Under the pieces are notes generated by a model. The model had not been told where the DNA came from and did no database searches. It saw only the letters and a list, made by a program, of their open reading frames with translations. Positions 24,504-33,000 of a DNA stretch of 64,000 bases are shown here, in pieces; position 1 is the stretch's first letter, and each line of letters starts with the position of its first letter. The position numbers and the translations under genes were made by a program. This DNA comes from Streptomyces aquilus (lineage in GTDB: Bacteria > Actinomycetota > Actinomycetes > Streptomycetales > Streptomycetaceae), in contig NZ_CP034463.1 of assembly GCF_003955715.1 (NCBI RefSeq), forward strand, positions 6,014,001 to 6,078,000, in the 5' to 3' direction.

Positions 24504-25715
24504 ATGACCCTTACGAGCGCGCCCGCAGACGTCTTCGCCCCCGTGCCCCCGCTCGCCGCGCGGGCCCGGTCGATCGGTGGTTCTCCGGTACGGGACATCC
24601 TCGCCGTCACCGCGCGGCCCGAGGTCATCAACTTCGCGGGCGGGCTCCCGGCGCCCGAACTCTTCGACGCGGAAGGCGTCGCGGCGGCCTTCCGGGCCGT
24701 ACTGGAAGAGGCGCCCGCGCAAGCGCTCCAGTACTCCACCACCGAGGGCGAGCCGACGCTACGGGCCGCGCTCGCCGCGCGGATGTCCGTGCGCGGGTTG
24801 CCCACGACCGCCGACGACGTCCTGATCACCACCGGCTCCCAGCAGGCCCTGTCCCTGCTCGCGACCGCACTCGTCGAACCCGGTGACACGGTCCTGGTCG
24901 AAGAGCCCTGCTATCTGGCGGCACTTCAGGTGTTCGGCTTCGCCGGGGCGCGGGTCCTCGGCGTGCCCGGGGACGCCGACGGCCCGGACCCGGAGGCGCT
25001 CGCCGAACTCGTCGTACGGGAACGGCCCAAGCTGCTCTACACCGTGCCCACCTTCCAGAACCCCACCGGCCGTACCGTCTCCGCGGAGCGGCGGGCCGAG
25101 GTCGCGTCCGTGGCCGCGCGGCACGGGCTGTGGATCGTCGAGGACGACCCGTACGGCGAGCTGCGGTTCGAGGGGGAGCGGGTGCCGTGGATCGCCGCGC
25201 GCGAGGAGGCCGCCGACCGGACCGTGCTCCTCGGCTCCTTCTCCAAGGTCATGGCCCCGGGGCTGCGGCTCGGCTGGCTGCGTGCGCCCGCGGCGGTGCG
25301 GCGCGCTTGTGTGGTCGCCAAGCAGGCCGCCGACCTGCACACCCCGACCGTCAACCAGCTCGCCGCCGCACGGTACTTGGCGGACCGGGACCTCGACGCC
25401 CACGTGGCGCGGGTCGCGGCCGTCTACGGCGAGCGGCGGGACGCGATGCTCGCGGGGCTCTCCGAGGTGCTGCCGGAGGGGGCGAGCTGGCAACGGCCGG
25501 AGGGCGGGATGTTCCTGTGGGTGCGGTTGCCTTCGGCGTACGACACGACGGCGCTGTTGCCCGAGGTCGTGCGCCATGACGTCGCCTATGTGCCGGGTAC
25601 GCCCTTCTACGCCGGCACCCCCGACCGGGCCACCCTGCGGCTGTGCTTCGTCACCGAGACGCCGGAGCGGATCGCGGAGGGGCTGCGGCGGTTGGGGGAG
25701 GGGCTGAAGGGCTGA
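24504..25715 (+). CDS. PLP-dependent aminotransferase, class I/II (2-aminoadipate/MocR-type)
   Basis: The 403-residue enzyme carries the fold type I aminotransferase plan. INFAGGLPAPELFD is near the N-terminus, TTGSQQALSLLA is the phosphate-binding loop, PTFQNPTGRT follows, and VEDDPYGELRF precedes the PLP lysine in GSFSKVMAPGLRLGW. The pattern is that of LysN/KAT-like or MocR aminotransferase domains, but no N-terminal GntR helix-turn-helix is present. Substrate could be an aromatic, aliphatic or aminoadipate amino acid. It ends 10 nt from the convergent DUF4253 gene. Confidence 0.9.
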   Translation: MTLTSAPADVFAPVPPLAARARSIGGSPVRDILAVTARPEVINFAGGLPAPELFDAEGVAAAFRAVLEEAPAQALQYSTTEGEPTLRAALAARMSVRGLPTTADDVLITTGSQQALSLLATALVEPGDTVLVEEPCYLAALQVFGFAGARVLGVPGDADGPDPEALAELVVRERPKLLYTVPTFQNPTGRTVSAERRAEVASVAARHGLWIVEDDPYGELRFEGERVPWIAAREEAADRTVLLGSFSKVMAPGLRLGWLRAPAAVRRACVVAKQAADLHTPTVNQLAAARYLADRDLDAHVARVAAVYGERRDAMLAGLSEVLPEGASWQRPEGGMFLWVRLPSAYDTTALLPEVVRHDVAYVPGTPFYAGTPDRATLRLCFVTETPERIAEGLRRLGEGLKG

Positions 25716-25725
25716 GGCTCTGAGG

Positions 25726-26475
25726 TCAGTCCCACCAGAAGTGCCATGCGGGCCGGTTGAGCAACTGGCGTTCCGCGTAGGTCTGGAGGGTGGTGCCGGT
25801 GGGGCCCTGCCAGATGTTGTCCGGGCAGAAGGCGAAGTGCTCGGCGGCCACGGCCAGGGCTTCGTCGAGGGTCGTGGGCGGGGCGGCGACGGACACGATG
25901 AGTTGGTCGAAGCCGAGCGCCACGACGCGTGCGCCGAAGCGGTCCTCCCAGGAGCGGAGCACCGCACTGAGCAAGGCGGTGTCGTCGGCGTAGTTCGTCG
26001 GGCCCGTCCAGCCGATCGCGGTCGGGATGTCCGCGCTGCGACGGGTGGGGACCAGGGCGAGGCAGGGGTCCTTGAGGGGGCCTCCGCCGCGCAGGAGGGA
26101 GTCGACGACATCGGCGGCCACGGCGTCGGCGTCAGCCTGCGCGGCGGTCGGCGCCGCGAGGCCCGGCCAGTCGCCTGCCTCGCCCGCGCAGCACTCCTCC
26201 CAGAAGTCCGACAGGATCTCCTCGGCGTCGTGATCCCCGGGATACGACATCTCCCCGGGCGCCAACTCCCATTCCCCCGGCCCGCCGTGACCCGCGCCCA
26301 CGTCGATGAGGACGGGGAGGAGGCCGACGGTACGCGGCGCTTGCTGGTACGTCGTCCAGTCACCGGGGTGCGCGGGGGCGTCCGCGAGCCACAGCGTGGT
26401 GCCGAGCAACGTGCCTGAGGGCAGCCCGAGTTCGAGGCCGGCCAGGGCGGGGAGCGGGTTGGGGAGGCTTGCCAT
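25726..26475 (-). CDS. DUF4253-domain protein
   Basis: The 249-residue, acidic, soluble protein shows the DUF4253 pattern. LGTTLWLADAPAHPGDWTTYQ and LLPVLIDVGAGHGGPG are in the N-terminal half, and the C-terminal domain is CLALVPTRRSADIPTAIGW, VALGFDQLIVSVAAPP, AAEHFAFCPDNIWQG. Function of the family is unknown; other genomes carry such proteins near toxin or immunity genes. Its ATG overlaps the stop of the DUF397 gene by one base (TGATG), so it is the last member of a three-gene unit with a whiJ-type regulator. Confidence 0.85.
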   Translation of the reverse strand: MASLPNPLPALAGLELGLPSGTLLGTTLWLADAPAHPGDWTTYQQAPRTVGLLPVLIDVGAGHGGPGEWELAPGEMSYPGDHDAEEILSDFWEECCAGEAGDWPGLAAPTAAQADADAVAADVVDSLLRGGGPLKDPCLALVPTRRSADIPTAIGWTGPTNYADDTALLSAVLRSWEDRFGARVVALGFDQLIVSVAAPPTTLDEALAVAAEHFAFCPDNIWQGPTGTTLQTYAERQLLNRPAWHFWWD

Positions 26476-26657
26476 CAGGCGGTTGCGAGGAAGGCCGCCC
26501 AGGCGGAGGGGGTCACCTGGAGGGTGGGGCCCGTTTCTGCCGGGTTCTTGGAGTCGCGGATGTGGATGGTGTGGGGGGTGGTGGCGACTTCGAGGCATTC
26601 GCCGCCCTCGTCGCTGCTGTAGGTCGACTTGAACCACTGAAGTGCCTCGGTGCTCAT
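26475..26657 (-). CDS. DUF397-domain small protein
   Basis: This 60-residue protein has the DUF397 signature: LQWFKSTYSSDEGGECLEVA, then HIRDSKNPAETGPTLQVTPSAWAAFL. Many Streptomyces paralogues sit next to XRE regulators of the WhiJ type, and BldB is a related small protein. The current idea is that the DUF397 partner binds or modulates the regulator. The ATG overlaps the upstream regulator stop by ATGA and its own stop overlaps the DUF4253 start. Translation is thus coupled through the whole unit. Confidence 0.92.
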   Translation of the reverse strand: MSTEALQWFKSTYSSDEGGECLEVATTPHTIHIRDSKNPAETGPTLQVTPSAWAAFLATA

Positions 26658-27481
26658 TGCTCTCCTAGCAGACGGTCCAGCAGGCCCCTCGACTCCAAGG
26701 GGGACAGGGCCTGTGCTCGCAGCATCGCATACTTGCGCGCGAGCCTGGACACCTCATCTGCGTCGGAGACCCACTGGCTGCCACGTTGGCCTTCGATATA
26801 AGCCAGGTGCTGGTGGTCCGAGGTCTCCAGGAGGATGAAGGGGCCGGCCAGTCCGGCGTGAGAAGGGCTGGCCGTCGGGAGGAACTGGAGTGACACGCAT
26901 GGGAGTTCAGCGCACTCCCGTAGATGGCGGAGTTGCTCGGCTCGGACTTTAGGTCCGCCGATCGCCAGGTGCAGCACCGGTTCCCAGATGACGAAGCTGA
27001 GGGTCGGGGGATTCTTGCGGTGCAGGATCTCCTGCCGTTCCATACGGGCCGCCGCCCTCGGCTCGATCTCCTCCTCGGCGTACGCCGGAACACGCTCCCG
27101 CAGGACTGTCTCCGCGTACGCCCGGGTCTGAAGCAGGCCGGGCAACACCTGGTTGGCATAGAGGGACAGCGCGATCGCCTCCCGCTCATGCTCCATATAC
27201 AGCTCCGCCCACATCGGGAACTGGTCGATCTCCGGCAGGTTCGCCACCCCGGCCGACAGCATCCCCTTCGTCTGGAGGACCTCGTCCAACAGCGCCGCCA
27301 GGTCCGGTTTCAGCGCCCTTCTGCCCTGTTCGATCGACGCGACCGTCTCCTCGTCGACCTGCGCCAGCTGGGCCAGGGCGACCTGGGTGTGGCCCATTGC
27401 CCGGCGCGCCGCGCCGAGTTGTTTGCCCAGCATCTTCATCGAGGTCAGATTCTTCGGCCGCGGCGGCTTCTTCGCGCTCAT
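26654..27481 (-). CDS. XRE-family regulator with DUF5753 domain (WhiJ/Scr1 type)
   Basis: The 275-residue protein has an N-terminal HTH_31-like domain (LGKQLGAARRAMGHTQVALA, then DEETVASIEQGRRAL). A DUF5753 C-terminal domain follows, with SLYANQVLPGLLQTRAYAETVL, ERQEILHRKNPPTLSFVIWE and the late LAYIEGQRGSQWVSDADEV. Such proteins repress developmental genes in the WhiJ system. The small DUF397 and DUF4253 genes follow and a divergent ATPase gene precedes it, the known whiJ/abaA-like layout. ATG 27481 is chosen; ATG 27493 would add four residues. Confidence 0.92.
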   Translation of the reverse strand: MSAKKPPRPKNLTSMKMLGKQLGAARRAMGHTQVALAQLAQVDEETVASIEQGRRALKPDLAALLDEVLQTKGMLSAGVANLPEIDQFPMWAELYMEHEREAIALSLYANQVLPGLLQTRAYAETVLRERVPAYAEEEIEPRAAARMERQEILHRKNPPTLSFVIWEPVLHLAIGGPKVRAEQLRHLRECAELPCVSLQFLPTASPSHAGLAGPFILLETSDHQHLAYIEGQRGSQWVSDADEVSRLARKYAMLRAQALSPLESRGLLDRLLGEQ

Positions 27482-27526
27482 GCTGGTCTCCATCCCCCAG
27501 GGCACACGTACGTCACCGGGTAGGAG

Positions 27527-27549
27527 CCCGTACAAAAAATCTGTACGGG
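27527..27549. promoter_or_regulatory. Inverted repeat between the XRE and ATPase genes
   Basis: CCCGTACA-AAAAATC-TGTACGGG has 8-bp perfect arms and lies centrally between the two divergent starts (27481 and 27571). It is an obvious candidate binding site for the dimeric XRE regulator. The A-rich centre may also serve as a promoter element. Confidence 0.7.
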
Positions 27550-27570
27550 TTCACTCGGTGATCCACCGTA

Positions 27571-28011
27571 GTGACTCTGCGCGACATTCGTCCCGTGAAC
27601 GAGGAAAGCCAACTCCCCTATCAGCGCGATCAGTTCTACGCCCGGGACCGCCGATCCGTGCCCGCTGCCAGGAGGTTGGTCCAGTGGGCACTGTTCTACT
27701 GGGGGCTCGGCGGCTGGGAGCGGGGCGAGGACGTGTCGCTGTGCGTGAGCGAGCTCGCGACCAACGCCCTGCTGCACGGGGCGCCGCCGGGGCGGGGGTT
27801 CCTGCTGCGGGTGCGGTACGACGGAGACGTGCTGCGGGTCGAGGTGCACGACAGCGGGGGCGGGGAGCCGTGTGTGCGGGACTGTGCTGTCGACGAGGGC
27901 GGGCGGGGGTTGTTTCTTGTCGCCGCGCTCGCCGACAAGTGGGGGGTGGGACAGCGGGACCCCGGCAAGGTGGTGTGGTGCGAGTTCGTCGGCCCTGCCG
28001 GGGGTGCCTGA
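27571..28011 (+). CDS. ATP-binding protein (HATPase_c, anti-sigma/AbaA-like)
   Basis: The 146-residue protein is a single GHKL ATPase domain of the RsbW-type group. The N-box is SLCVSELATNALLHG, the G1 loop is VEVHDSGGGEP, and the G2 region is DEGGRGLFLVAALADKWGV. It lacks a histidine phosphotransfer domain, so it may phosphorylate or bind a regulator rather than signal as a sensor kinase. Its place opposite the XRE/DUF397 unit is the standard whiJ-type arrangement. The start may be GTG 27571 or GTG 27595. The downstream antitoxin gene begins within its stop codon (TGATG). Confidence 0.88.
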   Translation: MTLRDIRPVNEESQLPYQRDQFYARDRRSVPAARRLVQWALFYWGLGGWERGEDVSLCVSELATNALLHGAPPGRGFLLRVRYDGDVLRVEVHDSGGGEPCVRDCAVDEGGRGLFLVAALADKWGVGQRDPGKVVWCEFVGPAGGA

Positions 28012-28247
28012 TGCCTGGTATAACCAATGGTATGGCGACCAGTAAGCTCACGGTGACTGTGCCGGACGAACTCCTCGAAGCCGCGCGTGAGGCTGCGGAC
28101 GGCAATCTGTCCGCCTTCGTGGCCCGAGCCATAAGGGATCAGCTGATCCGTGACGCGATGACGATGTACGCCGAGGACAGCGCTCGTCTCGGCGACGATC
28201 TGGATGACCTCTACAGCGCCGCGGAGGACGACCTGTGCGACAACTGA
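28011..28247 (+). CDS. Ribbon-helix-helix/CopG-like antitoxin
   Basis: The 78-residue protein begins with a short beta strand KLTVTVPDELLEAAREAADG and continues NLSAFVARAIRDQLI, the ribbon-helix-helix DNA-binding fold. An acidic C-terminal tail (DLDDLYSAAEDDLCDN) that would bind the toxin follows. The ATG at 28011 overlaps the ATPase stop, and ATG 28032 is an alternative. TGGTAT direct repeats (28016-28021, 28028-28033) lie over the start region and could be its own operator. The downstream toxin overlaps it by 13 nt. The pair looks like a MazEF/PemIK-type system. Confidence 0.88.
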   Translation: MPGITNGMATSKLTVTVPDELLEAAREAADGNLSAFVARAIRDQLIRDAMTMYAEDSARLGDDLDDLYSAAEDDLCDN

Positions 28248-28552
28248 AACGTGGCCAGGTGTGGACCGTCCCCACGGTGGGGCGGGATCGTACGGTCGTC
28301 ATCGTCCAGAACGATCACGTCGCCGAGCTCCATCCCGGCGCGGTGCTGTGCGCGCTGCTCGACCTGTCCGGGGAGCGGCGGGAGTCGCTGGTCACCGTCC
28401 GTGTCACGGTGCCGATTCGCGGTGTGGTGCTGGTCCCCGACCTGTACAACTTCCGGCTGGCCCGCTTCGAGCAGGGCAAGTATCACGGTGATGTCCCCGC
28501 CGAGCAGATGGAGCGTGTCGACATCGCGTTGAGGGCGGTGCTCAGCCTCTGA
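28235..28552 (+). CDS. PemK/MazF-like endoribonuclease toxin
   Basis: The 105-residue protein has the PemK/MazF fold: KRGQVWTVPTVGRDRTVVIVQND at the N-terminus, VTVRVTVPIRGVVLVP centrally, and QMERVDIALRAVLSL at the end. MazF toxins cleave single-stranded mRNA at short motifs. The start GTG lies inside the antitoxin frame, as in classical toxin-antitoxin operons. Some residues usual in active MazF, such as the early arginine of RGD-type loops, are not obvious, so activity is not assured. A terminator follows at 28590. Confidence 0.88.
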   Translation: MRQLKRGQVWTVPTVGRDRTVVIVQNDHVAELHPGAVLCALLDLSGERRESLVTVRVTVPIRGVVLVPDLYNFRLARFEQGKYHGDVPAEQMERVDIALRAVLSL

Positions 28553-28589
28553 TCTGCGCGCAAGCCAGATCTGACCACCACCACGACAA

Positions 28590-28624
28590 AGGCCCGTCCT
28601 CTCCACGTGGGAGAGGGCGGGCCT
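28590..28624. terminator. Bidirectional terminator between the toxin and argS
   Basis: AGGCCCGTCCTCTCC pairs with GGAGAGGGCGGGCCT over 15 bp with one T:G wobble and a 5-nt loop. It lies 37 nt after the toxin stop and 19 nt beyond the argS stop on the other strand. Confidence 0.85.
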
Positions 28625-28643
28625 GCTGTTCGTCGGCTTGCCG

Positions 28644-30401
28644 CTAGAGGCGCTCGGGGGTGCGGATGCCCAGGAGGGCCATGCCCTGGTGGAGGGTGCG
28701 GGCGGTCAAGTCGCAGAGGAAGAGGCGGTTCTCCTTCTGCTCCTCCGTGTCCGCCTTCAGCACCGGGCACTTGTCGTAGAACGACGTGTACAGCGACGCC
28801 AGCTGGTACAGGTACGCCGCCAGCTTGTGCGGGGCGTACTCCGCCGCTGCCTCGAAGACCGTGTCGCCGAACGCGTCCAGGTGCAGGCCCAACGCCCGCT
28901 CCGCCGCGTGCAGTTCCAGCTTCGGGTGGGCGGCCGGTTCGGCGCCCTCCGCCTTGCGCAGGATCGACTTGATACGGGCGTACGCGTATTGCAAGTACAC
29001 GCTGGTGTCGCCGTTCAGCGACACCATCTGGTCCAGGTCGAACTTGTAGTCACGGTTCGCCGACGTCGACAGGTCCGCGTACTTCACGGCACCGATGCCG
29101 ACCTGGGCGGCCCGCTCCTGGATCTCGTCCTCCGTGAGATCCTGCGCCTTCTCCCGGACGACCTCGGCGGCCCGCTGCACCGCCTCGTCCAGCAGGTCCT
29201 CCAGCCGTACCGTCTCGCCCTCACGCGTCTTGAACGGCTTGCCGTCCGCGCCCAGCACCGTGCCGTAGCCCATGTTGTGCGCGGTGACCTCGTCGGTCAG
29301 CCAGCCTGCCCGGCGGGCCGCCTCGAAGACCATCTTGAAGTGGAGGGACTGACGTACGTCCACGACGTAGATCAGGGACGTGGCGTGCAGGTCCTGGACG
29401 CGGTTGCGGATCGCGGTCAGGTCGGAGGCCGCGTAGCCGAAGCCGCCGTCCGCCTTCTGCACGATCAGCGGGACCGGCTTGTCGTCCTTGCCGCGGATCT
29501 CGTCGAAGAACACGACGAGCGCGCCCTCGGAGCGGACGGCCACGCCCATCTCCTCCAGGAGGCGGGCGGTCTCCGGCATGCCGTCGTTGTACGCCGACTC
29601 GCCGACGATCTCGTCGTCCCGGATCTCCATGTCGAGCTTCTCGAAGACGGAGTAGAAGTAGACCTTCGACTCGTCCACGAACCGCTGCCACAGGTCGAGC
29701 GTCTCCTTGTCGCCGGACTGGAGGGCGACGACCCGCTTCCTGGCCCGCTCCTTGAAGGCCTCGTCCGCGTCGAAGACCGCGCGGGACGCCTTGTAGACCC
29801 GGTTCAGGTTCGACATGGCCTGCTCGCCGTCCGTGTCGGTCTCCGCGGACAGTTCGTCCGGGTTCTCGATCAAGTACTGGATGAGCATGCCGAACTGGGT
29901 GCCCCAGTCGCCGATGTGGTGCCGGCCGATCGTCCGCTCGCCGGTGAAGTCGAGCATGCCGCGCAGGGCGTCGCCGATCACGGCCGACCGCAGGTGGCCG
30001 ACGTGCATCTCCTTCGCCACGTTCGGCTGGGCGTAGTCGATGACCGAGATGCCGGGCTGGTCCTTGAGGGGGACGCCGAGACGGTCGCCGTCGGCGGCGC
30101 GAGCGGCCAGGGTGTCGATGATCGCCTTGTCGGTGACCGTGATGTTCAGGAAGCCGGGGCCGGAGACCTCGACGTCCTTGAACAGGCCGGGGGCGGTGAT
30201 CTTCTCGACCACCTGCGTCGCCAGCTCCCGGGGGTTGGCCTTGGCCTTCTTGGCGAGCGCCAGGATGCCGTTGGCCTGGTAGTCGGCCCGGTCGCTACGT
30301 CGCAGCAGCGGGTCCGCGTCGGTCGCCTCCGGCAGGGTGGCCGAGAGGGCGGACGCGAGGTGTGCGTTGACGTTGGCGGTGAGGGACGTGACCGAGGCCA
30401 T
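28644..30401 (-). CDS. argS: Arginyl-tRNA synthetase
   Basis: ArgS charges tRNA-Arg. The 585-residue protein has the N-terminal additional domain, the HIGH-type motif [12 protein letters not shown] after [10 protein letters not shown], and [15 protein letters not shown]. Catalytic core blocks are [19 protein letters not shown] and the MSKS-equivalent region [19 protein letters not shown]. The C-terminal anticodon-binding domain ends [10 protein letters not shown]. As in many ArgS, no canonical KMSK appears. ATG 30401 gives the expected length; an open frame extending further upstream is a by-product of high GC. Confidence 0.97.
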   Translation of the reverse strand: MASVTSLTANVNAHLASALSATLPEATDADPLLRRSDRADYQANGILALAKKAKANPRELATQVVEKITAPGLFKDVEVSGPGFLNITVTDKAIIDTLAARAADGDRLGVPLKDQPGISVIDYAQPNVAKEMHVGHLRSAVIGDALRGMLDFTGERTIGRHHIGDWGTQFGMLIQYLIENPDELSAETDTDGEQAMSNLNRVYKASRAVFDADEAFKERARKRVVALQSGDKETLDLWQRFVDESKVYFYSVFEKLDMEIRDDEIVGESAYNDGMPETARLLEEMGVAVRSEGALVVFFDEIRGKDDKPVPLIVQKADGGFGYAASDLTAIRNRVQDLHATSLIYVVDVRQSLHFKMVFEAARRAGWLTDEVTAHNMGYGTVLGADGKPFKTREGETVRLEDLLDEAVQRAAEVVREKAQDLTEDEIQERAAQVGIGAVKYADLSTSANRDYKFDLDQMVSLNGDTSVYLQYAYARIKSILRKAEGAEPAAHPKLELHAAERALGLHLDAFGDTVFEAAAEYAPHKLAAYLYQLASLYTSFYDKCPVLKADTEEQKENRLFLCDLTARTLHQGMALLGIRTPERL

Positions 30402-30517
30402 GGGTGTGGGTGCCGTTCCACTCGTAGGGGTGCAGAAAACGACACCAGTCTCCCACGGGGGCGGGCGGGCGGTCGCACGGATTCCCGCCCGCCCCTCAAG
30501 GCCGGCACGTCGGTACG

Positions 30518-32851
30518 TCAGCCCGTGGGCGCCAGGGCCACGGCCGCGAGCGCTGGAGCGGACTCGGTGCCGTCCGCGTACACGGCCGTCACGCGGTAGT
30601 AGGCGGCGGTGCCCGCCGGGGCGTCCTCGTCGCGGTAATGACGGTAGGAGTCCGTGTACGGGTTCTCCAGCGCTCCCTCCGCGATCCGCTCGTACGAGCC
30701 CGTGGAGCGGTCCCAGCGGTAGACGCGGTAGCCGGTCGCGCCGTCGAGCGTGTCCCAGTTCAGCACGGCGGCACCGGCGTTCTCCGCGGCGTCCAGGCCG
30801 GTCACCGGGGAGCCCGGCGCGGTCGCCTCGGACGGCCGGGTGTCCTGCTCGGTCGTGTAGACGGTGACGCCGTCGGTGTAGTTGTTCGCGCCGTCCACCG
30901 TCCGCAGCTCGAAGCAGCGCTCCTCGCCGTCCGGCAGGCCCTCGGTGTCCTGGAAGGACGTGGCGCCCGCCGCCAGCGTGTGCGAGGTGCCGGACGCGCA
31001 GGTGCGCACCCCGTCGACCGTCTTCGGGGTGCCCACGCGCAGCCAGTGGGCCCGCACGTCGGCGGCGGTGGAGGTGTCCCACCGCAGGGCCGTGCCCCAC
31101 GGCTCGGAGGTGGCGGCGAACCCGGTCGGCAGCGGCGGCGCGACGGTGTCCTCGTAGAGCATGGCCTTGTAGGTGCTGGAGGTCACGCCGTTCGCGGCCA
31201 CCGCGAGCGCGGTGACATAGCGGTCCGACGAGCTGCCGAAGTCGGTGAGCAGACAGCGGTACTCGACCCACGCGGCATCGCGGTAGACCTCCTCGGGCGC
31301 GCAGGCGCGCAAGGTCGTACGGACCGTGGCGGCACTGCTGCCGGAGTAGACCCGGAAGCCCCCGCTGTGGTCGTTGTCGGCGGCGACCCGGATCCGCAGC
31401 TCGGGCCGGCCGTTCGCGTCCGGACGCAGATATACGGGCAGGGCGGGCGCCACCTGCCGCCGGGAAGTGATCTTCACGGCGCCGGAGCGGTTGCCGGCCG
31501 CGTCGACCGCGTACACCGTGTAGGTGCGGGTGACGCCCGGCTTCGCCGTCATGTCGTCGTACGAGGCGCTCGTGGCGGTGCCGAGGAGAACCGGCTGCGC
31601 GCTGCCGTCCGCGCCGTAGACCTGCCAGCGCACGGCGTCGTCCGTCGGCGCGGTCCAGTTCAACGCCACCTTCTGGGTGTCCGCCACGGCCGCGAGGCCG
31701 GTCACCGCGCCCGGCGCCGCCACATCCGGCATGGTCACCGCGACCGGAGCGGTGCGTGCCGAGGTGTTGCCGGCGGTGTCGGTGGCCGACGCCGCGTAGT
31801 AGTACGTCTGCTTCTCGGCGGCCGTCTCGTCGTACAGGTACTGCTCACCCGGCGTCTGTCGCAGGTCCATGACGGCGACCTTGGTGAACGGGCCCGCCGC
31901 GGCTGTGGCGCGCCACAGGGTGAACAGAGGGCCGTCGGCCGGGCGCACCTGGCCCAGCCAGACGTTGACGCGAGGCCTCGGGCCGTCGGAGGCCTCGCCG
32001 CCGTCGGACACCGACACCGAGATGTCGGAGGCGCGCACGTCCGGGACCGGCGGTGCCGTCTTGTCCGGAGTGGTGACGTAGGGGCCGCAGGCGGTGGCGC
32101 CGTAGTTCGTCCACTTGTCGACGGCCTGGATACAGAATCGGTACTTCTGGCCGTCCTTCGCGGGCGTGTAGGAGGCGGTGGTGCCGGTCGTCGTCCATTG
32201 GGAGACTCCGCCCGCCGGGGTCTTCACCAGGACCTCGTAGCGGGCGATGTCCAGTTCCCGGTTCTTCCGCCAGCCGGCCTTCGCCTTGCCGGTCGCCGCG
32301 TCGTAGGTGGTGGTGATGCCGGTCGGGGCCAGCGGCGGCTTGCTGTCGGACGAGGCGGGCCAGGTGAACTTCACCCGGGACAGACCCGTCCAGTTCGCAT
32401 GGTCGACGCGCACGGTGTGCTTGCCCGAGCCGATGCAGAACGTGCCCGGGACACTGTTGCCGGAGCTGTCACCGGTGTTCTTCCACTTGTTCACCTTCCG
32501 CACGCCGTCCACGTACAGCCGCAGGCCGTCCGTGCCGGACAGGCGGTACTCGAAACAGCCGCCCGAACCGAAGTCACGGGTGAGCGACCAGCGCACCCCG
32601 AAGTTGTTCGTGGCCATCCCGGAGAGCGGAGCGCCTGTCCAGGACTGGTCGATCGTGGTGTCGCAGTCCGTCTTCTTCGGCGTGCCGGAGAACGAGGTGT
32701 TCGTGTAGAACGTCCGCTTGAATGTGGTGTCGCCGCAGGTCACGGCAGCCTCGGCGGCGGGCGCCACGAGGAGGACGCAGGTCGACGCCAGCGTCACCGC
32801 GAGTCCGGCCGCCCCCACGCGCAGCCCGGCCCGGATTCTTTCTGTGATCAC
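30518..32851 (-). CDS. Secreted protein with PA14-like and fibronectin type III domains
   Basis: This 777-residue protein begins with a signal peptide ([20 protein letters not shown], cleavage near AEAA). Residues about 37-165 look PA14-like ([47 protein letters not shown]). Repeated FN3-type modules with the marks [26 protein letters not shown] and [14 protein letters not shown] follow. PA14 domains bind carbohydrate in many secreted proteins; FN3 modules are spacers. There is no catalytic domain and no obvious cell-wall anchor. I infer a role in binding extracellular polysaccharide or surface adhesion. Confidence 0.82.
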   Translation of the reverse strand: MITERIRAGLRVGAAGLAVTLASTCVLLVAPAAEAAVTCGDTTFKRTFYTNTSFSGTPKKTDCDTTIDQSWTGAPLSGMATNNFGVRWSLTRDFGSGGCFEYRLSGTDGLRLYVDGVRKVNKWKNTGDSSGNSVPGTFCIGSGKHTVRVDHANWTGLSRVKFTWPASSDSKPPLAPTGITTTYDAATGKAKAGWRKNRELDIARYEVLVKTPAGGVSQWTTTGTTASYTPAKDGQKYRFCIQAVDKWTNYGATACGPYVTTPDKTAPPVPDVRASDISVSVSDGGEASDGPRPRVNVWLGQVRPADGPLFTLWRATAAAGPFTKVAVMDLRQTPGEQYLYDETAAEKQTYYYAASATDTAGNTSARTAPVAVTMPDVAAPGAVTGLAAVADTQKVALNWTAPTDDAVRWQVYGADGSAQPVLLGTATSASYDDMTAKPGVTRTYTVYAVDAAGNRSGAVKITSRRQVAPALPVYLRPDANGRPELRIRVAADNDHSGGFRVYSGSSAATVRTTLRACAPEEVYRDAAWVEYRCLLTDFGSSSDRYVTALAVAANGVTSSTYKAMLYEDTVAPPLPTGFAATSEPWGTALRWDTSTAADVRAHWLRVGTPKTVDGVRTCASGTSHTLAAGATSFQDTEGLPDGEERCFELRTVDGANNYTDGVTVYTTEQDTRPSEATAPGSPVTGLDAAENAGAAVLNWDTLDGATGYRVYRWDRSTGSYERIAEGALENPYTDSYRHYRDEDAPAGTAAYYRVTAVYADGTESAPALAAVALAPTG

Positions 32852-33000
32852 GACAAGAGGACCGCCGCCGGGCCCTCGGGGTTGTACGGCGGACCTAAAC
32901 GTTTTCCGACTGGGACCGACACGGGTGACAATGGCTCCGACGTATCCCCACGGCGTCCACAGCGGCGTACGAGAACAAACTGGAAAGAAGGACGTGCCCC

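Noticed and set aside
30402..31271. N-terminal extension of argS by about 290 residues.
   Set aside because: The extension lies opposite the start codon region and inside the secreted protein gene in another frame; ArgS has its normal N-terminus at 30401.
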